From Caldilineaceae bacterium (GTDB taxonomy: Bacteria > Chloroflexota > Anaerolineae > Caldilineales > Caldilineaceae): a stretch of DNA of 64,000 nt. This document shows positions 29,515 to 37,825 of the stretch, piece by piece. The position numbers were made by a program, and so were the translations under genes. The notes under the pieces are model-generated. The model saw only the letters and a list, made by a program, of their open reading frames with translations, was not told where the DNA came from and searched no databases. How positions within the stretch are numbered: position 1 is the stretch's first letter; every line of letters begins with the position of its first letter. The stretch lies in assembly GCA_020634815.1 (NCBI GenBank), contig JACKBA010000019.1, forward strand, positions 62,001-126,000, read 5' to 3'.

Positions 29515-30463
29515 AGTTGAAGACCTGACCAAAACGTTCACCCTGGGCAGCGTGCTCTCGCGTGTCAAGATAACAGCGGTCGACGACATTTCGTTTTACA
29601 TCAAACCGGCGGAAATCTTCGCGCTGGCCGGCGAGAGCGGCTGCGGCAAGACCACGACCGCGCGCATCATCATGGGTTTCGACCACGCCAGCGCCGGCAC
29701 GATCATTCATGGCGGCAAGAAGGAAGCCAAGAACGAAAAGGTCTGGTTTACCGAGGGCATCCAGGCAATCTTCCAGGATCCCTTCGGCACCTTCAACCCG
29801 CTGCGTGAGGTCGAGCGCTACTTCTTCGAGACGATCCAGAACTACAAGCTGGCCAAGAGCAAACAGGAGGCCATCGCCCGCATCGACGCCAAACTGCGCC
29901 TGGTGGGGCTGACCTATGAGGATCTGGCCGGGAAATATCCCAGCGAGTTCTCGGGCGGCCAGTTGCAGCGTATCTCCATCGCCCGCGCCCTGCTCACCGA
30001 CCCGAAGCTCATCATCGCCGACGAACCGGTCAGCATGGTCGATGCTTCGCTGCGCATGTCCATCGTCAATCTTTTCAAGAAGCTGCGCGACGAGCTGGGT
30101 GTGAGCGTGCTCTATATCACCCACGATCTGGCGACCGCCTACTATGTCTGCGACCGCATCGCCATCATGTTCCGCGGCGACATCGTGGAGATGGGCACAG
30201 TGGAACAGGTGCTGATGACGCCCAAGCATCCGTACACGCAGCTATTGCGCGCGTCGATCCCCGAGGCCGACACATCGCGACGCTGGCAGGGAGAGATCAA
30301 GCTCTCCGATACCGAGACGGACGAGTACCTGCGCCAGGGCTGCCGCTTTGCCGGCCGCTGCCCGCTGGTAATGGATGTCTGCCGCACGACCACGCCGCCG
30401 GATGTCATCGTGGAGGGTGCGCACGTCAGTTGCCACCTCTACGCCGACTATGCAAACAGCTAA
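29498..30463 (+). CDS. Dpp/Opp-type ABC ATPase (DppF-like)
   Basis: A 321-residue ATPase with GESGCGKTTTARII (Walker A), FSGGQLQRISIARALL (signature), LIIADEPVSMVD (Walker B) and YITHDLATAYYV. Compared with most DppF proteins, the Walker B region ends MVDASLRMSIV. The C-terminus carries CRFAGRCPLVMDVC, as in its partner. The start lies inside the end of the previous gene, so translation is probably coupled. Confidence 0.94.
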   Translation: MEKLLEVEDLTKTFTLGSVLSRVKITAVDDISFYIKPAEIFALAGESGCGKTTTARIIMGFDHASAGTIIHGGKKEAKNEKVWFTEGIQAIFQDPFGTFNPLREVERYFFETIQNYKLAKSKQEAIARIDAKLRLVGLTYEDLAGKYPSEFSGGQLQRISIARALLTDPKLIIADEPVSMVDASLRMSIVNLFKKLRDELGVSVLYITHDLATAYYVCDRIAIMFRGDIVEMGTVEQVLMTPKHPYTQLLRASIPEADTSRRWQGEIKLSDTETDEYLRQGCRFAGRCPLVMDVCRTTTPPDVIVEGAHVSCHLYADYANS

Positions 30464-30642
30464 AACCACAAGGACTCCAAGAACACAGAGGGGCACAAAG
30501 GACGAGTGATGCGATTGACGCCTGAGCCGGCTGCTCGTTTTCCAGGAAGCTCCGAAGCTTCCTGGATGGTTGAGCCGTAGATCCGGGTTCACAAGTCAGC
30601 AGCTTCTTTGTGCCCCTTTGTGCCCTTTGAGCCTTTGTGGTT
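30464..30642. repeat. inverted repeat, CACAAAG-type (family A), with a nested hairpin
   Basis: AACCACAAGGACTCC and GAGGGGCACAAAGGA on the left match CTTCTTTGTGCCCCTTTGTG and CCTTTGTGGTT on the right as complements. Nested at the centre is a second, perfect hairpin TCCAGGAAGCT/AGCTTCCTGGA (30541-30551, 30556-30566). It separates the transporter genes from the GH3 gene. Confidence 0.8.
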
Positions 30643-30678
30643 GCGCTTTTCAATTCACCAATTCAAAGGGTCACGAAT

Positions 30679-33051
30679 ATGCAATCTACGAAGAGCGAGG
30701 AGCGTGCGTATCTCGATGCGCGCCTGCCGATTGAAGCGCGCGTCGACGACCTGCTGGGCCGGATGACGCTGGAAGAAAAGGTCGCCCAGTTGGGCAGCCT
30801 GTGGATCTACGAGATCGTCGACGAGCAGGGGCTGAACCGGGCATGGGCGCAGGCGCGCATGGGCGACGGCCTGGGCCAGGTGACACGCCTGGCCGGTGGC
30901 AGCAGTCTCGGCCCGGTGGAGACGGCGCGGCTGGCCAACGTTATCCAGAAGTACCTGGTCGAAGAGACGCGGCTGGGCATCCCCGCGCTGATCCACGACG
31001 AGTGTTGCAGCGGCTTTCTGGCCAACGGCGCCACCAACTTCCCGCAGATCATCGGCATCGCCAGCACGTGGGAGCCGGAGTTGGTCGAGGCGATGACGCG
31101 GATCATCCGCAAACAGATGCGTTCGGTTGGCGTGCATCACGGCCTGGCGCCCGTACTCGACATTGCCCGCGACCCGCGCTGGGGGCGCACCGAGGAGACC
31201 TTTGGCGAGGACCCCTATCTCACCTCCGTCATGGGCGCGGCCTACATCCGCGGGCTGCAAGGCGAGGATTGGACCGATGGCGTCATGGCGACGGGCAAGC
31301 ACTTCGTCGGCTATAGCGCGTCGGACGGCGGGCTGAACTGGGCGCCGGCGCGCATCATGCCGCGCGAGCTGCGCGAGGTCTACCTGGCGCCCTTCGAGGT
31401 GGCCGTACGCGCGGCGAAGCTGGCGTCGATCATGCCGGCCTACCACGAGATGGACGGCGAGCCGTGCAGCAGCTCGCACGAACTGATGACGCGCATCCTG
31501 CGCTACGAGTGGGGCTTCGACGGGCTGGTCGTCTCCGACTACATGGCCATCCACCAGTTGGAGACCTACCACCGCCTGGCGCGCGACAAGGCGCACGCCG
31601 CACACCTGGCGCTGCGGGCGGGCATGGACGTGGAATTGCCCAGCATCGACGCCTACGGCGCAGATCTGGTGGCGGCGGTCGAGACCGGCGAAATTCCCGT
31701 GGCGCTCATCGACCGCTCGGTGCGGCGCATGTTGGCCGCCAAGTTTGCCTTCGGCCTCTTCGAGCAGCCCTACGTCAACCCGGAGACGGTGCTGGAGGTC
31801 TTCAACACCGTGGAGCAGCGCGCCACCGCCCGCGAGATCGCGCGCAAGTCGCTCGTGCTGCTCAAGAACGAGGGCGACCTGCTGCCGCTGCCCAGGACGC
31901 TCGCCTCGATCGCCGTCATCGGCCCCAACGCCGACGACACGCGCAACCTGCTGGGCGACTACTCCTACCCGGCGCACATCGAGACGCTGCTCACCTTCAA
32001 GGAACTTGGCTTCTCCGAGCACCCGCTGCCCGAGTCGATCAAGCTGGTCGACGATTACGCCGACATGATCGGCGTGGTCGACGGCATCCGCCAGGCTGTC
32101 TCGGCGCAGACGGTGGTGCGCTACGCCAAGGGCTGTGACGTGAACTCGGCGGAGACGGGCGGCATTGCTGCGGCGGTCGAGGCAGCGCGCCAGGCTGAGG
32201 TGGCCATCGTGGTCGTCGGTGACAAGGCCGGTCTGACGCCCGAGTGTTCCACCGGCGAATTCCGCGACAGCGCGCGCCTGACCCTGCCCGGCGTGCAGCA
32301 GGCGCTGGTCGAGGCGGTCATCGCCACCGGTACGCCTGTGGTGCTGGTGGTCGTCAGCGGACGGCCCTACGCCATCCCGGAACTGGTGGACGCCGTGCCG
32401 GCCGTTCTCCAGGCGTGGCTGCCCGGCGCCGAGGGCGCGCCCGCGCTGGCCGATGTGCTCTTTGGCGAGGTGAACCCGAGCGGCAAGCTGCCCATCACCT
32501 TCCCGCGCCACGCCGGCCAGGTGCCGATCTACTACGCTCACCGGCCGTCCGGCATGCGTTCGTTCTTCTACGGCCCGTACACCGACGAGAGCAACGAGCC
32601 GCTCTTCCCCTTCGGCTACGGGCTGAGCTACGCCAGCTTTGCCTTCGAGAACCTGGCCGTGACGCCGGAGAACGTCGCCACCGATGGCGCCGTGCAGGTG
32701 TCGGTCGAGGTGGTCAACGCGGGCGATCGCGCCGGCGACGAGGTGGTGCAACTCTACACGCACACAGAGGGCGCCAGCGTGACGCGGCCGGTCAAGGAAC
32801 TGCGCGGCTTCCAGCGCGTGCACCTGGCGCCGGGCGAGCGCGTGCGCGTCACCTTCACGCTGCCCGTCGAACTGCTCGCCTACTACGATGCGTCCATGCA
32901 ACTGGCGGTTGAGCCGGCGACGGTGCAGGTGATGGTGGGCAACTCGTCGCAGCACCTGCCGCTGTCCGGCGCATTCACGCTGGAAGGGACGACGCGTGTG
33001 GTGGGCCAGCGCACGCACTACTTCTGTGCAGCCGGAGTCGAGCCGGCTTGA
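30679..33051 (+). CDS. GH3 beta-glucosidase/beta-xylosidase
   Basis: A 790-residue retaining exo-glycosidase. The ATG at 30679 has AAAGGG upstream; an in-frame codon at 30637 lies inside the repeat and is not used. The first domain (about 20-370) carries DPRWGRTEETFGEDPYL and GKHFVGY for substrate contact, and FDGLVVSDYMA with nucleophile D287. The alpha/beta sandwich follows (SLVLLKNEGDLLPLP, VVVGDKAGLTPECS). A fibronectin-type III domain ends the protein (VSVEVVNAGDRAGDEVVQLY). No signal peptide is seen, so it should hydrolyse imported oligosaccharides delivered by the upstream transporter. Confidence 0.94.
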   Translation: MQSTKSEERAYLDARLPIEARVDDLLGRMTLEEKVAQLGSLWIYEIVDEQGLNRAWAQARMGDGLGQVTRLAGGSSLGPVETARLANVIQKYLVEETRLGIPALIHDECCSGFLANGATNFPQIIGIASTWEPELVEAMTRIIRKQMRSVGVHHGLAPVLDIARDPRWGRTEETFGEDPYLTSVMGAAYIRGLQGEDWTDGVMATGKHFVGYSASDGGLNWAPARIMPRELREVYLAPFEVAVRAAKLASIMPAYHEMDGEPCSSSHELMTRILRYEWGFDGLVVSDYMAIHQLETYHRLARDKAHAAHLALRAGMDVELPSIDAYGADLVAAVETGEIPVALIDRSVRRMLAAKFAFGLFEQPYVNPETVLEVFNTVEQRATAREIARKSLVLLKNEGDLLPLPRTLASIAVIGPNADDTRNLLGDYSYPAHIETLLTFKELGFSEHPLPESIKLVDDYADMIGVVDGIRQAVSAQTVVRYAKGCDVNSAETGGIAAAVEAARQAEVAIVVVGDKAGLTPECSTGEFRDSARLTLPGVQQALVEAVIATGTPVVLVVVSGRPYAIPELVDAVPAVLQAWLPGAEGAPALADVLFGEVNPSGKLPITFPRHAGQVPIYYAHRPSGMRSFFYGPYTDESNEPLFPFGYGLSYASFAFENLAVTPENVATDGAVQVSVEVVNAGDRAGDEVVQLYTHTEGASVTRPVKELRGFQRVHLAPGERVRVTFTLPVELLAYYDASMQLAVEPATVQVMVGNSSQHLPLSGAFTLEGTTRVVGQRTHYFCAAGVEPA

Positions 33052-33096
33052 GATGCTGACTTTCCCAGCGCATCCGCACTGTCAGGGAGTGACCTG

Positions 33097-33759
33097 ATGA
33101 AGACCATCGAGCGCAGGGTGCGCGCACACGTCATCCAGACACTGCACCGAACTGCGGTGGCGCCAAGCGTCGCAGAAACAGCCACGACCCTGGATATCCC
33201 TCAATCAGATGTCGTTGAGGCACTGCATTCGCTTGCGGATCAGCACCGCCTGGTCCTGCTGCCGGGCACGGATGCGGTCTGGATGGCGCACCCGTTCTCG
33301 GCCATCGCGACTGACTTCGTGGTGTATGCGGCGGGGCAGCGGTGGTATGCCAATTGCGTGTGGGATGGTCTGTCGATCCTGGGCATCGTCGGCGATGGTA
33401 AGCTCGAGACGCACTCGCCGCAAACCGGTGCACCCATCCGTTTCGACGTTCTGAACGGGCAGGTCACCGGCGACGCGATCGTGCACTTTCTCGTGCCGGC
33501 CAGGCGCTTCTGGGATGACATTGGCTTCACCTGAGCAAACATCCTGGCCTTCCGGTCGGAAGCCGAGCTTCATGCCTGGCTGGCAGCGCACGCCTACGTG
33601 CAAGGCGCCGTCGCCGACGGGCAAACCGTCTACAATCTCGGGCGCGAGTGGTACGCAACCAGGCTCGATCTCGACTTTGCGCCGGCCACGCCGCAGCAGG
33701 CGCAAGCGACATTCGCCCGGCACGGTCTCGTCGGCGGTTTCTGGTCGCTTGCCGGATAG
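33097..33759 (+). CDS. MerB-like protein with in-frame TGA at the catalytic Cys: candidate selenoprotein
   Basis: Reading stops at TGA 33532-33534 after 145 residues. The same frame continues without further lesion to TAG at 33757, giving 220 residues, the usual MerB size. Residues 1-57 form a winged-helix N-terminus. RWYANCVWD (C87, D90) aligns with YAWCALD of organomercurial lyase (Cys96, Asp99). Across the TGA the text GFT-U-ANILAFRSEAELHAW aligns with SFCCHVHFFAS...DW, so codon 146 falls on the catalytic Cys159. MerB splits carbon-mercury bonds by protonolysis using this Cys/Asp/Cys triad. A SECIS-like hairpin follows. GGGAGTG precedes the ATG. Read as a Sec protein it is complete; otherwise it is a nonsense mutant. 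Substrate may differ from organomercurials. Confidence 0.72.
33535..33564 (+). promoter_or_regulatory. candidate bacterial SECIS element
   Basis: After the in-frame TGA, a stem of GGCCTTCC (33546-33553) with GGAAGCC (33558-33564) forms with one bulged C and closes a GGTC loop (33554-33557). The loop begins 19 nt after the TGA. The E. coli fdhF SECIS has the same GGUC loop 18 nt after its UGA. SelB recognises the loop G and U and a bulge in the stem. Confidence 0.65.
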
Positions 33760-33820
33760 GGAGAGGAGGAGCGCATTTGTGCGCCGCAGCATCCGCTGCG
33801 ACGAAGCAGGCAACAAAAAG

Positions 33821-33859
33821 CACGGATGGCGGTAGAGACTGCTTGCACCACCATCCGTG
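33821..33859. terminator. bidirectional terminator between convergent genes
   Basis: CACGGATGGCGGT (33821-33833) and ACCACCATCCGTG (33847-33859) form a 13-bp stem with one mismatch and a 13-nt loop. AAAAAG precedes and TTCTT follows, so it can serve both the MerB-like gene (plus strand) and the DUF385 gene (minus strand). Confidence 0.65.
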
Positions 33860-33925
33860 TTCTTGCGCTCGATACTCAGAACAAAGGTGCGTCAGCTTCG
33901 AAAGCCGTTCGCCCACAGAGTGGCT

Positions 33926-34363
33926 TTACGCTGTCGGTTCCGCCACGAAAAGCGGAATGACGCGCTCCGTCTTCTGCTGATAACTCTGATAGGGCGGGAA
34001 GGCCTCCACCGCAATCGCCCACAGCCGCTTGCGCTCCTCCGTATCGACAACCTCGCGCACGCGCATCGTGTAGACCTCGGTCTTGTCGCGAATCTCCACG
34101 TTGGGATCCGCCTTCAAGTTGTGATACCAGTAGGGGTGCTTCGGCGCGCCGCCCTGGGACGCCACGAGGATATAATTCCGGCCATCGGCGACGCGCATCA
34201 ACGGCGTCTTGCGGACGGCGCCCGTCTTCCAGCCGCGATTCGTCACGATAATTACGGGCAGCCCCGTGTCGCGCAAGGTGGTGCCCTCGGTCCCGCCACT
34301 ACCTTCGTACAACGCCACTTGATCAGCTACCCATTGGCTGGGACTTGGGACGTATTCGGTCAT
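33926..34363 (-). CDS. DDN/DUF385-family deazaflavin (F420) nitroreductase-like protein
   Basis: A 145-residue split-barrel protein of the family that binds F420 or heme/lipids. Family blocks visible are LPVIIVTNRGWKTGAVRKTPLM, ILVASQGGAPKHPYWYHNL and VEIRD. The ATG at 34363 (MTEYVPSPSQW) has GGAGAAG upstream. Such proteins reduce quinones, nitro compounds or other substrates with F420H2. A second F420-type enzyme is at 44.0-44.9 kb, which supports F420 use by this organism. Confidence 0.85.
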   Translation of the reverse strand: MTEYVPSPSQWVADQVALYEGSGGTEGTTLRDTGLPVIIVTNRGWKTGAVRKTPLMRVADGRNYILVASQGGAPKHPYWYHNLKADPNVEIRDKTEVYTMRVREVVDTEERKRLWAIAVEAFPPYQSYQQKTERVIPLFVAEPTA

Positions 34364-34447
34364 GATCTTCTCCATGTTGTAAGTGGTGAGCATACAGACG
34401 CAGATGACTGAGCGTCCGGTGGTGCTGGACGTTTTCTGACAGCATTG

Positions 34448-34858
34448 CTAGGCGGCTGCTGGGTTTAGCGTGCGCAATCCTGGAACGCGAGCGAATTCAC
34501 CAACATTGAACGTCATCACGCCGTAACCAAAAGCAAGCGCCGATGCAGCGATCAACAGGTCATGGGCGCCGATCAGTTCGCCACGTGCCTGCAAAGCTGC
34601 CCAGATGCGTGCATGATGGCGGGCAACTTCCAGGTCGATTGGAATGATCGGAAAGAGTTCCAGGACAAAACTGACGAACTGCTGCCTCTTCGCCACCTGT
34701 TCAACCGTTCTGGCGCGCTGGATTCCATGCAGCATTTCACTGGCAGTGATGACACTGATCGCCACGGATTCGTCCCCGATGGCGGAAAGCACGGTTTGCA
34801 GATGGATGCGTTCCCGTTCGGCGGCAATCAACACGCTGCTATCGATCAGGAGTCCCAC
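34448..34858 (-). CDS. PIN-domain toxin (VapC-like), second pair
   Basis: A 136-residue PIN ribonuclease with the acidic set LLIDSSVLIAAER (first Asp), ITASEMLHGIQ (Glu) and GAHDLLIAASAL. In the last motif, one of the usual two acidic residues is a His-Asp rather than Asp-Asp pair. It overlaps the antitoxin gene by 13 bp, so translation is coupled. Predicted to cleave tRNA or rRNA when freed from its antitoxin. Confidence 0.87.
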   Translation of the reverse strand: MGLLIDSSVLIAAERERIHLQTVLSAIGDESVAISVITASEMLHGIQRARTVEQVAKRQQFVSFVLELFPIIPIDLEVARHHARIWAALQARGELIGAHDLLIAASALAFGYGVMTFNVGEFARVPGLRTLNPAAA

Positions 34859-35121
34859 GAACTATTCTCCGGCATCGTGAAAGCTGCTCGCGATTCGACC
34901 AAATCTTGCTCCCAATTCGCTGCATCATCGGGGTCTAGCCGTGGTCTATCTTTCCACCGACTTAGCAATTCCTTAGCCGAGAGCGTCTTCATGGCGCCGG
35001 ACAATTCGGCAACGACGACTCCACCGCGCGTGAGCAGGTACGTCTGCCCCTGGTAGTAGACGCGATTGATCACATCAGAAAAATTGCGAGATGCCTCTGT
35101 TACAGAAATGACTTGATGCAT
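34846..35121 (-). CDS. Phd/YefM-family antitoxin, second pair
   Basis: A 91-residue antitoxin from ATG 35121 (MHQVISVTEASRNFSDVINRV); a GTG 21 nt upstream is possible. YYQGQTYLLTRGGVVVAELSGA completes the DNA-binding fold, and the charged tail (DPDDAANWEQDLVESRAAF) would neutralise the toxin. A promoter with an operator palindrome lies 45 bp upstream. Confidence 0.86.
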   Translation of the reverse strand: MHQVISVTEASRNFSDVINRVYYQGQTYLLTRGGVVVAELSGAMKTLSAKELLSRWKDRPRLDPDDAANWEQDLVESRAAFTMPENSSWDS

Positions 35122-35163
35122 GGCATGTTTCCCCGTAGACACAGAGCACGTCCATCCATTAAT

Positions 35164-35191
35164 ATGATAATCAGATTATCAGACGCGTCAA
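35164..35191 (-). promoter_or_regulatory. promoter with internal palindrome for the second toxin-antitoxin pair
   Basis: On the minus strand TTGACG (35186-35191) and TATCAT (35164-35169) are 16 bp apart. TGATAATC-A-GATTATCA (35165-35181), a perfect 8-bp dyad around one base, sits between and over the -10 box. This is where the antitoxin or its complex would be expected to bind. Confidence 0.72.
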
Positions 35192-35256
35192 GCAGGCTTT
35201 AGACAATGCACAAATCAATCGCTCTTCGTTCATGCGCCGGGTAGCCTCCCCGGCTA

Positions 35257-36240
35257 TTACTGATGCCCGATCACCCGATGCGGCACGTACGGCTCCTCCA
35301 GGTACGCCACCTCTTCCGCCGACAGCTTGACCGCCAGCGCGCCGGCAGCGTCGTCCAGGTGCGCGACCTTCGTGGCGCCGATGATGGGCGCGGTGACCGG
35401 TTCTTTTTGCAGCAGCCAGGCCAGCGCAATCTGCGAGCGCAGCACGCCGTGCTTCTCTGCCAGCTCCGCCACGCGCACGATGATCTGGCGGTCGGCGTCG
35501 ACAGTGGCGTCGTACTTGCTGATGGCGATCTGGTCGGTCTGGGCGCGCAGCGAGCTGTCCGCCGTCCAGTCGCGCGTCAGGCGGCCGGCGGCGAGCGGGC
35601 TGTACGGGATCGCGCCGACCCCCTCGGCGCGGCAGAGCGGCAGCATCTCCCGCTCCTCCTCGCGGTAGATCAGGTTCAGGTGGTTCTGCATGGAGACGAA
35701 GCGGGTCCAGCCGTGCGTGTCGGCGTCGTGCAGCGCCTTCTGAAACTGCCACGCCCACATGGCCGACGCGCCGATGTAGCGCGCCTTGCCCGCCCGCACC
35801 ACGTCGTTGAGCGCCTCCATCGTCTCTTCGATGGGCGTATCGTAGTCCCAGCGGTGAATCTGGTAGAGGTCCACATAGTCGGTGCGCAGCCGGCGCAGGC
35901 TGTTGTCGATCTCGCCCAGGATCGCCTTGCGCGACAGCCCTTCGCCGTTTGGCCCCTCGCGCATCCTGCCGCGCACCTTGGTGGCGATGATGACCTCATC
36001 GCGCCGGGCGAAATCCTTGAGCGCGCGACCGAGAATCTCCTCGCTGACGCCGATCGAGTAGACGTTGGCCGTGTCGAAGAAGTTGATTCCCAGCTCCAGC
36101 GCGTGCTGGATCACCGGGCGGCTTGCCTCCTCGTCGAGCATCCACTTGTGCACCCAGTTCGCCGCATCGCCGAAGCCCATGCAGCCCAGGCAGATGCGCG
36201 AAACCTGCATGCCGGTTGAACCGAGTCGAGCGTATTCCAT
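35257..36240 (-). CDS. aldo/keto reductase (AKR, Tas-like)
   Basis: A 327-residue NADPH-dependent TIM-barrel reductase. The catalytic tetrad can be traced: Asp and Tyr in NFFDTANVYS, Lys in VIIATKV and His in YQIHRWDY. The C-terminal cofactor block reads ITAPIIGATKVAHLDDA. GAGGAGAA precedes the ATG at 36240. Substrate unknown; such enzymes reduce sugar aldehydes and xenobiotic carbonyls. It stands alone between a toxin-antitoxin pair and a family A repeat. Confidence 0.9.
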   Translation of the reverse strand: MEYARLGSTGMQVSRICLGCMGFGDAANWVHKWMLDEEASRPVIQHALELGINFFDTANVYSIGVSEEILGRALKDFARRDEVIIATKVRGRMREGPNGEGLSRKAILGEIDNSLRRLRTDYVDLYQIHRWDYDTPIEETMEALNDVVRAGKARYIGASAMWAWQFQKALHDADTHGWTRFVSMQNHLNLIYREEEREMLPLCRAEGVGAIPYSPLAAGRLTRDWTADSSLRAQTDQIAISKYDATVDADRQIIVRVAELAEKHGVLRSQIALAWLLQKEPVTAPIIGATKVAHLDDAAGALAVKLSAEEVAYLEEPYVPHRVIGHQ

Positions 36241-36296
36241 GTTGTTCTCCTCTGTGAATATTCACTGTCACTGAATGACTGGTTGAGTAGCCATTT

Positions 36297-36398
36297 TGAC
36301 GCAGAGTCGCAAAGGCGCAGAGGGTCGTAGAGGCAAAGCATAGCGCTTTTGGCGTTGTTTTCTCTGCGTTTTCTCTGCATCTCTGCGACTCTGCGTCA
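36297..36398. repeat. inverted repeat, CGCAGAG-type (family A relative)
   Basis: TGACGCAGAGTCGC (36297-36310) pairs perfectly with GCGACTCTGCGTCA (36385-36398). Inside, AAAGGCGCAGAGGG and TCTCTGCGTTTTCTCTGC continue the pairing imperfectly. A single arm of the same text occurs at 43945-43980. Confidence 0.78.
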
Positions 36399-36417
36399 GA
36401 GTGTGTCGCTTTTCCAT

Positions 36418-37299
36418 TCATGGCTTGAGCCGGTACGACACGAACGCCAGCGTCCGGCTGTCGGGCGCCCACGAATTCACGTTGATCGTGCCCTGCCCGC
36501 CGAATAGCTGGGCGATGGTGCGCGAGTCGCCCCCGGCGGCGGGCACCAGCCGCAACTCCACGTGCTTGTTGGCCGGATGGTCGCCGGGCGCGACATCGTC
36601 TTTGCCGTAGGCGATATACGCGACCCAGGCGCCGTCAGGCGAAACGTGCGGGAACCAGCAGTTGGCCTCCTCCCGCACCATGTGGGTCGGGTTGGCGCCG
36701 TCGGCCTCCATGCGCCAGATTTGCATCAGCCCGCTGCGCACGGAGTTGAACCAGATGTAGCGGCCGTCGGGCGAGTATTCCGGGCCATCGTCCAGCCCCG
36801 GCAGATCAGTGAACTGCGTCTCCGGCCCGCCTTCGACGGCGATGGTGTAGATGTCGTATTGCCCGTTGCGTTCGGCGCAGTAGGCCAGGGTGCTGCCATC
36901 GGGCGACCAGCCATGCAGGTAGCTGGGGCCGTGCTCCGTCACGAGAACTGGGTCCCCGCCCTGCATGGGCAGGATGTAGATGCGCGACCGCGCATCCTCG
37001 TAGGTGAAGTGGCTGACCGCGATCTGCGTGTTGTCGGGCGACAGGACGTGGTCATTGTTGCAGTCGATGGCAAAGCCGCTCTCGATCGGCGCCACGGCCC
37101 CCGTCGCCAGTTCATAGGTGTAAATGAGTCCGCGGTCGTTGAAGACCAGCAGCCGGCCATCGCGCGTCCAGTTGGGCGCCTCGATGACGTGGTCGAATTC
37201 CTGCAAGACCGTCCGGACGCCGGTAAAGACATCGATCGTCTCCAGCACGCTGATTGAGTCGCGCGCGGCGATGTACTGGCGGAGGGTGTGGATATCCAT
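36418..37299 (-). CDS. TolB/PD40-type beta-propeller protein
   Basis: A 293-residue protein composed of WD40-like PD40 repeats. Blades are marked by WSPDGSTLAYCAE, YSPDGRYIWFNSVRSG, VSPDGAWVAYIAYG and WAPDSRTLAFVSYR. There is no signal peptide, peptidase domain or membrane anchor, so it is a cytoplasmic propeller on its own. The ATG at 37299 has a GGAGACG site; an upstream codon at 37365 only adds a non-conserved leader. Related proteins are often annotated as oligogalacturonate-lyase-like or TolB-like; the function is unknown. Confidence 0.8.
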   Translation of the reverse strand: MDIHTLRQYIAARDSISVLETIDVFTGVRTVLQEFDHVIEAPNWTRDGRLLVFNDRGLIYTYELATGAVAPIESGFAIDCNNDHVLSPDNTQIAVSHFTYEDARSRIYILPMQGGDPVLVTEHGPSYLHGWSPDGSTLAYCAERNGQYDIYTIAVEGGPETQFTDLPGLDDGPEYSPDGRYIWFNSVRSGLMQIWRMEADGANPTHMVREEANCWFPHVSPDGAWVAYIAYGKDDVAPGDHPANKHVELRLVPAAGGDSRTIAQLFGGQGTINVNSWAPDSRTLAFVSYRLKP

Positions 37300-37434
37300 C
37301 GGTTTCCGTCTCCATTGGGTACTTGCACTCTCGATGCAAGACATGCATTTCCACGCACGATACACCCCAAGTAGCTATGGTAAACTCTTTTGGGAGTATC
37401 AATTCGACCAGAAGCTCCATTTTCAGTTCGCTGG

Positions 37435-37463
37435 TTGACGCTCTTTGGGCCACATGCTAGACT
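37435..37463 (+). promoter_or_regulatory. promoter of the DUF433/DUF5615 pair
   Basis: TTGACG (37435-37440), a 17-bp spacer and TAGACT (37458-37463) make a good sigma-70-type promoter, giving a leader of about 50 nt. GTGAGGAC precedes the ATG at 37523. Confidence 0.62.
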
Positions 37464-37522
37464 CCGAAGCGAGAACCTGTCCACGAAAGCGATTTGCGTG
37501 TACGACCTGAAGTGAGGACAAA

Positions 37523-37825
37523 ATGGCTACTGCGATCATTGACATTGGAACGATTATCTCACGCAGTCCCGAAATCCGAGGGGGACGTCCTCGCATTGCT
37601 GGAACCGGTGTCACTGTACAGCGGATTGTCGAGTTGTTCAAGTTAGGCTTGAATCCCGACGAGATCGTTTCTGAATTTGGTCACCTTTCCTATGCGCAGG
37701 TGTATGCCGCCCTTGCCTACTATCACGCCAATTGGGAAGAGATCGAAGCGGCCATTGCCGAAGATAACGCGGCCGGGGATCGGGCCGAGACCGAGTGGTA
37801 CCGCCTGAGGCGGGCTGCCGAATGA
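37523..37825 (+). CDS. DUF433-family antitoxin
   Basis: A 100-residue protein with the DUF433 helix-turn-helix (RGGRPRIAGTGVTVQRIVELFKLGLNPDEIVSEF, then LSYAQVYAALAYYHANWEEIEAAI). DUF433 proteins pair with DUF5615 PIN-like proteins as predicted type II toxin-antitoxin systems. It overlaps the next gene by 4 bp (ATGA). Confidence 0.88.
   Translation: MATAIIDIGTIISRSPEIRGGRPRIAGTGVTVQRIVELFKLGLNPDEIVSEFGHLSYAQVYAALAYYHANWEEIEAAIAEDNAAGDRAETEWYRLRRAAE

Noticed and set aside
30655..33018. 787-codon open frame antisense to the GH3 gene
   Set aside because: It mirrors the GH3 codons in a GC-rich genome; its product is His/Arg/Val-rich with no fold, while the GH3 frame has all catalytic blocks.
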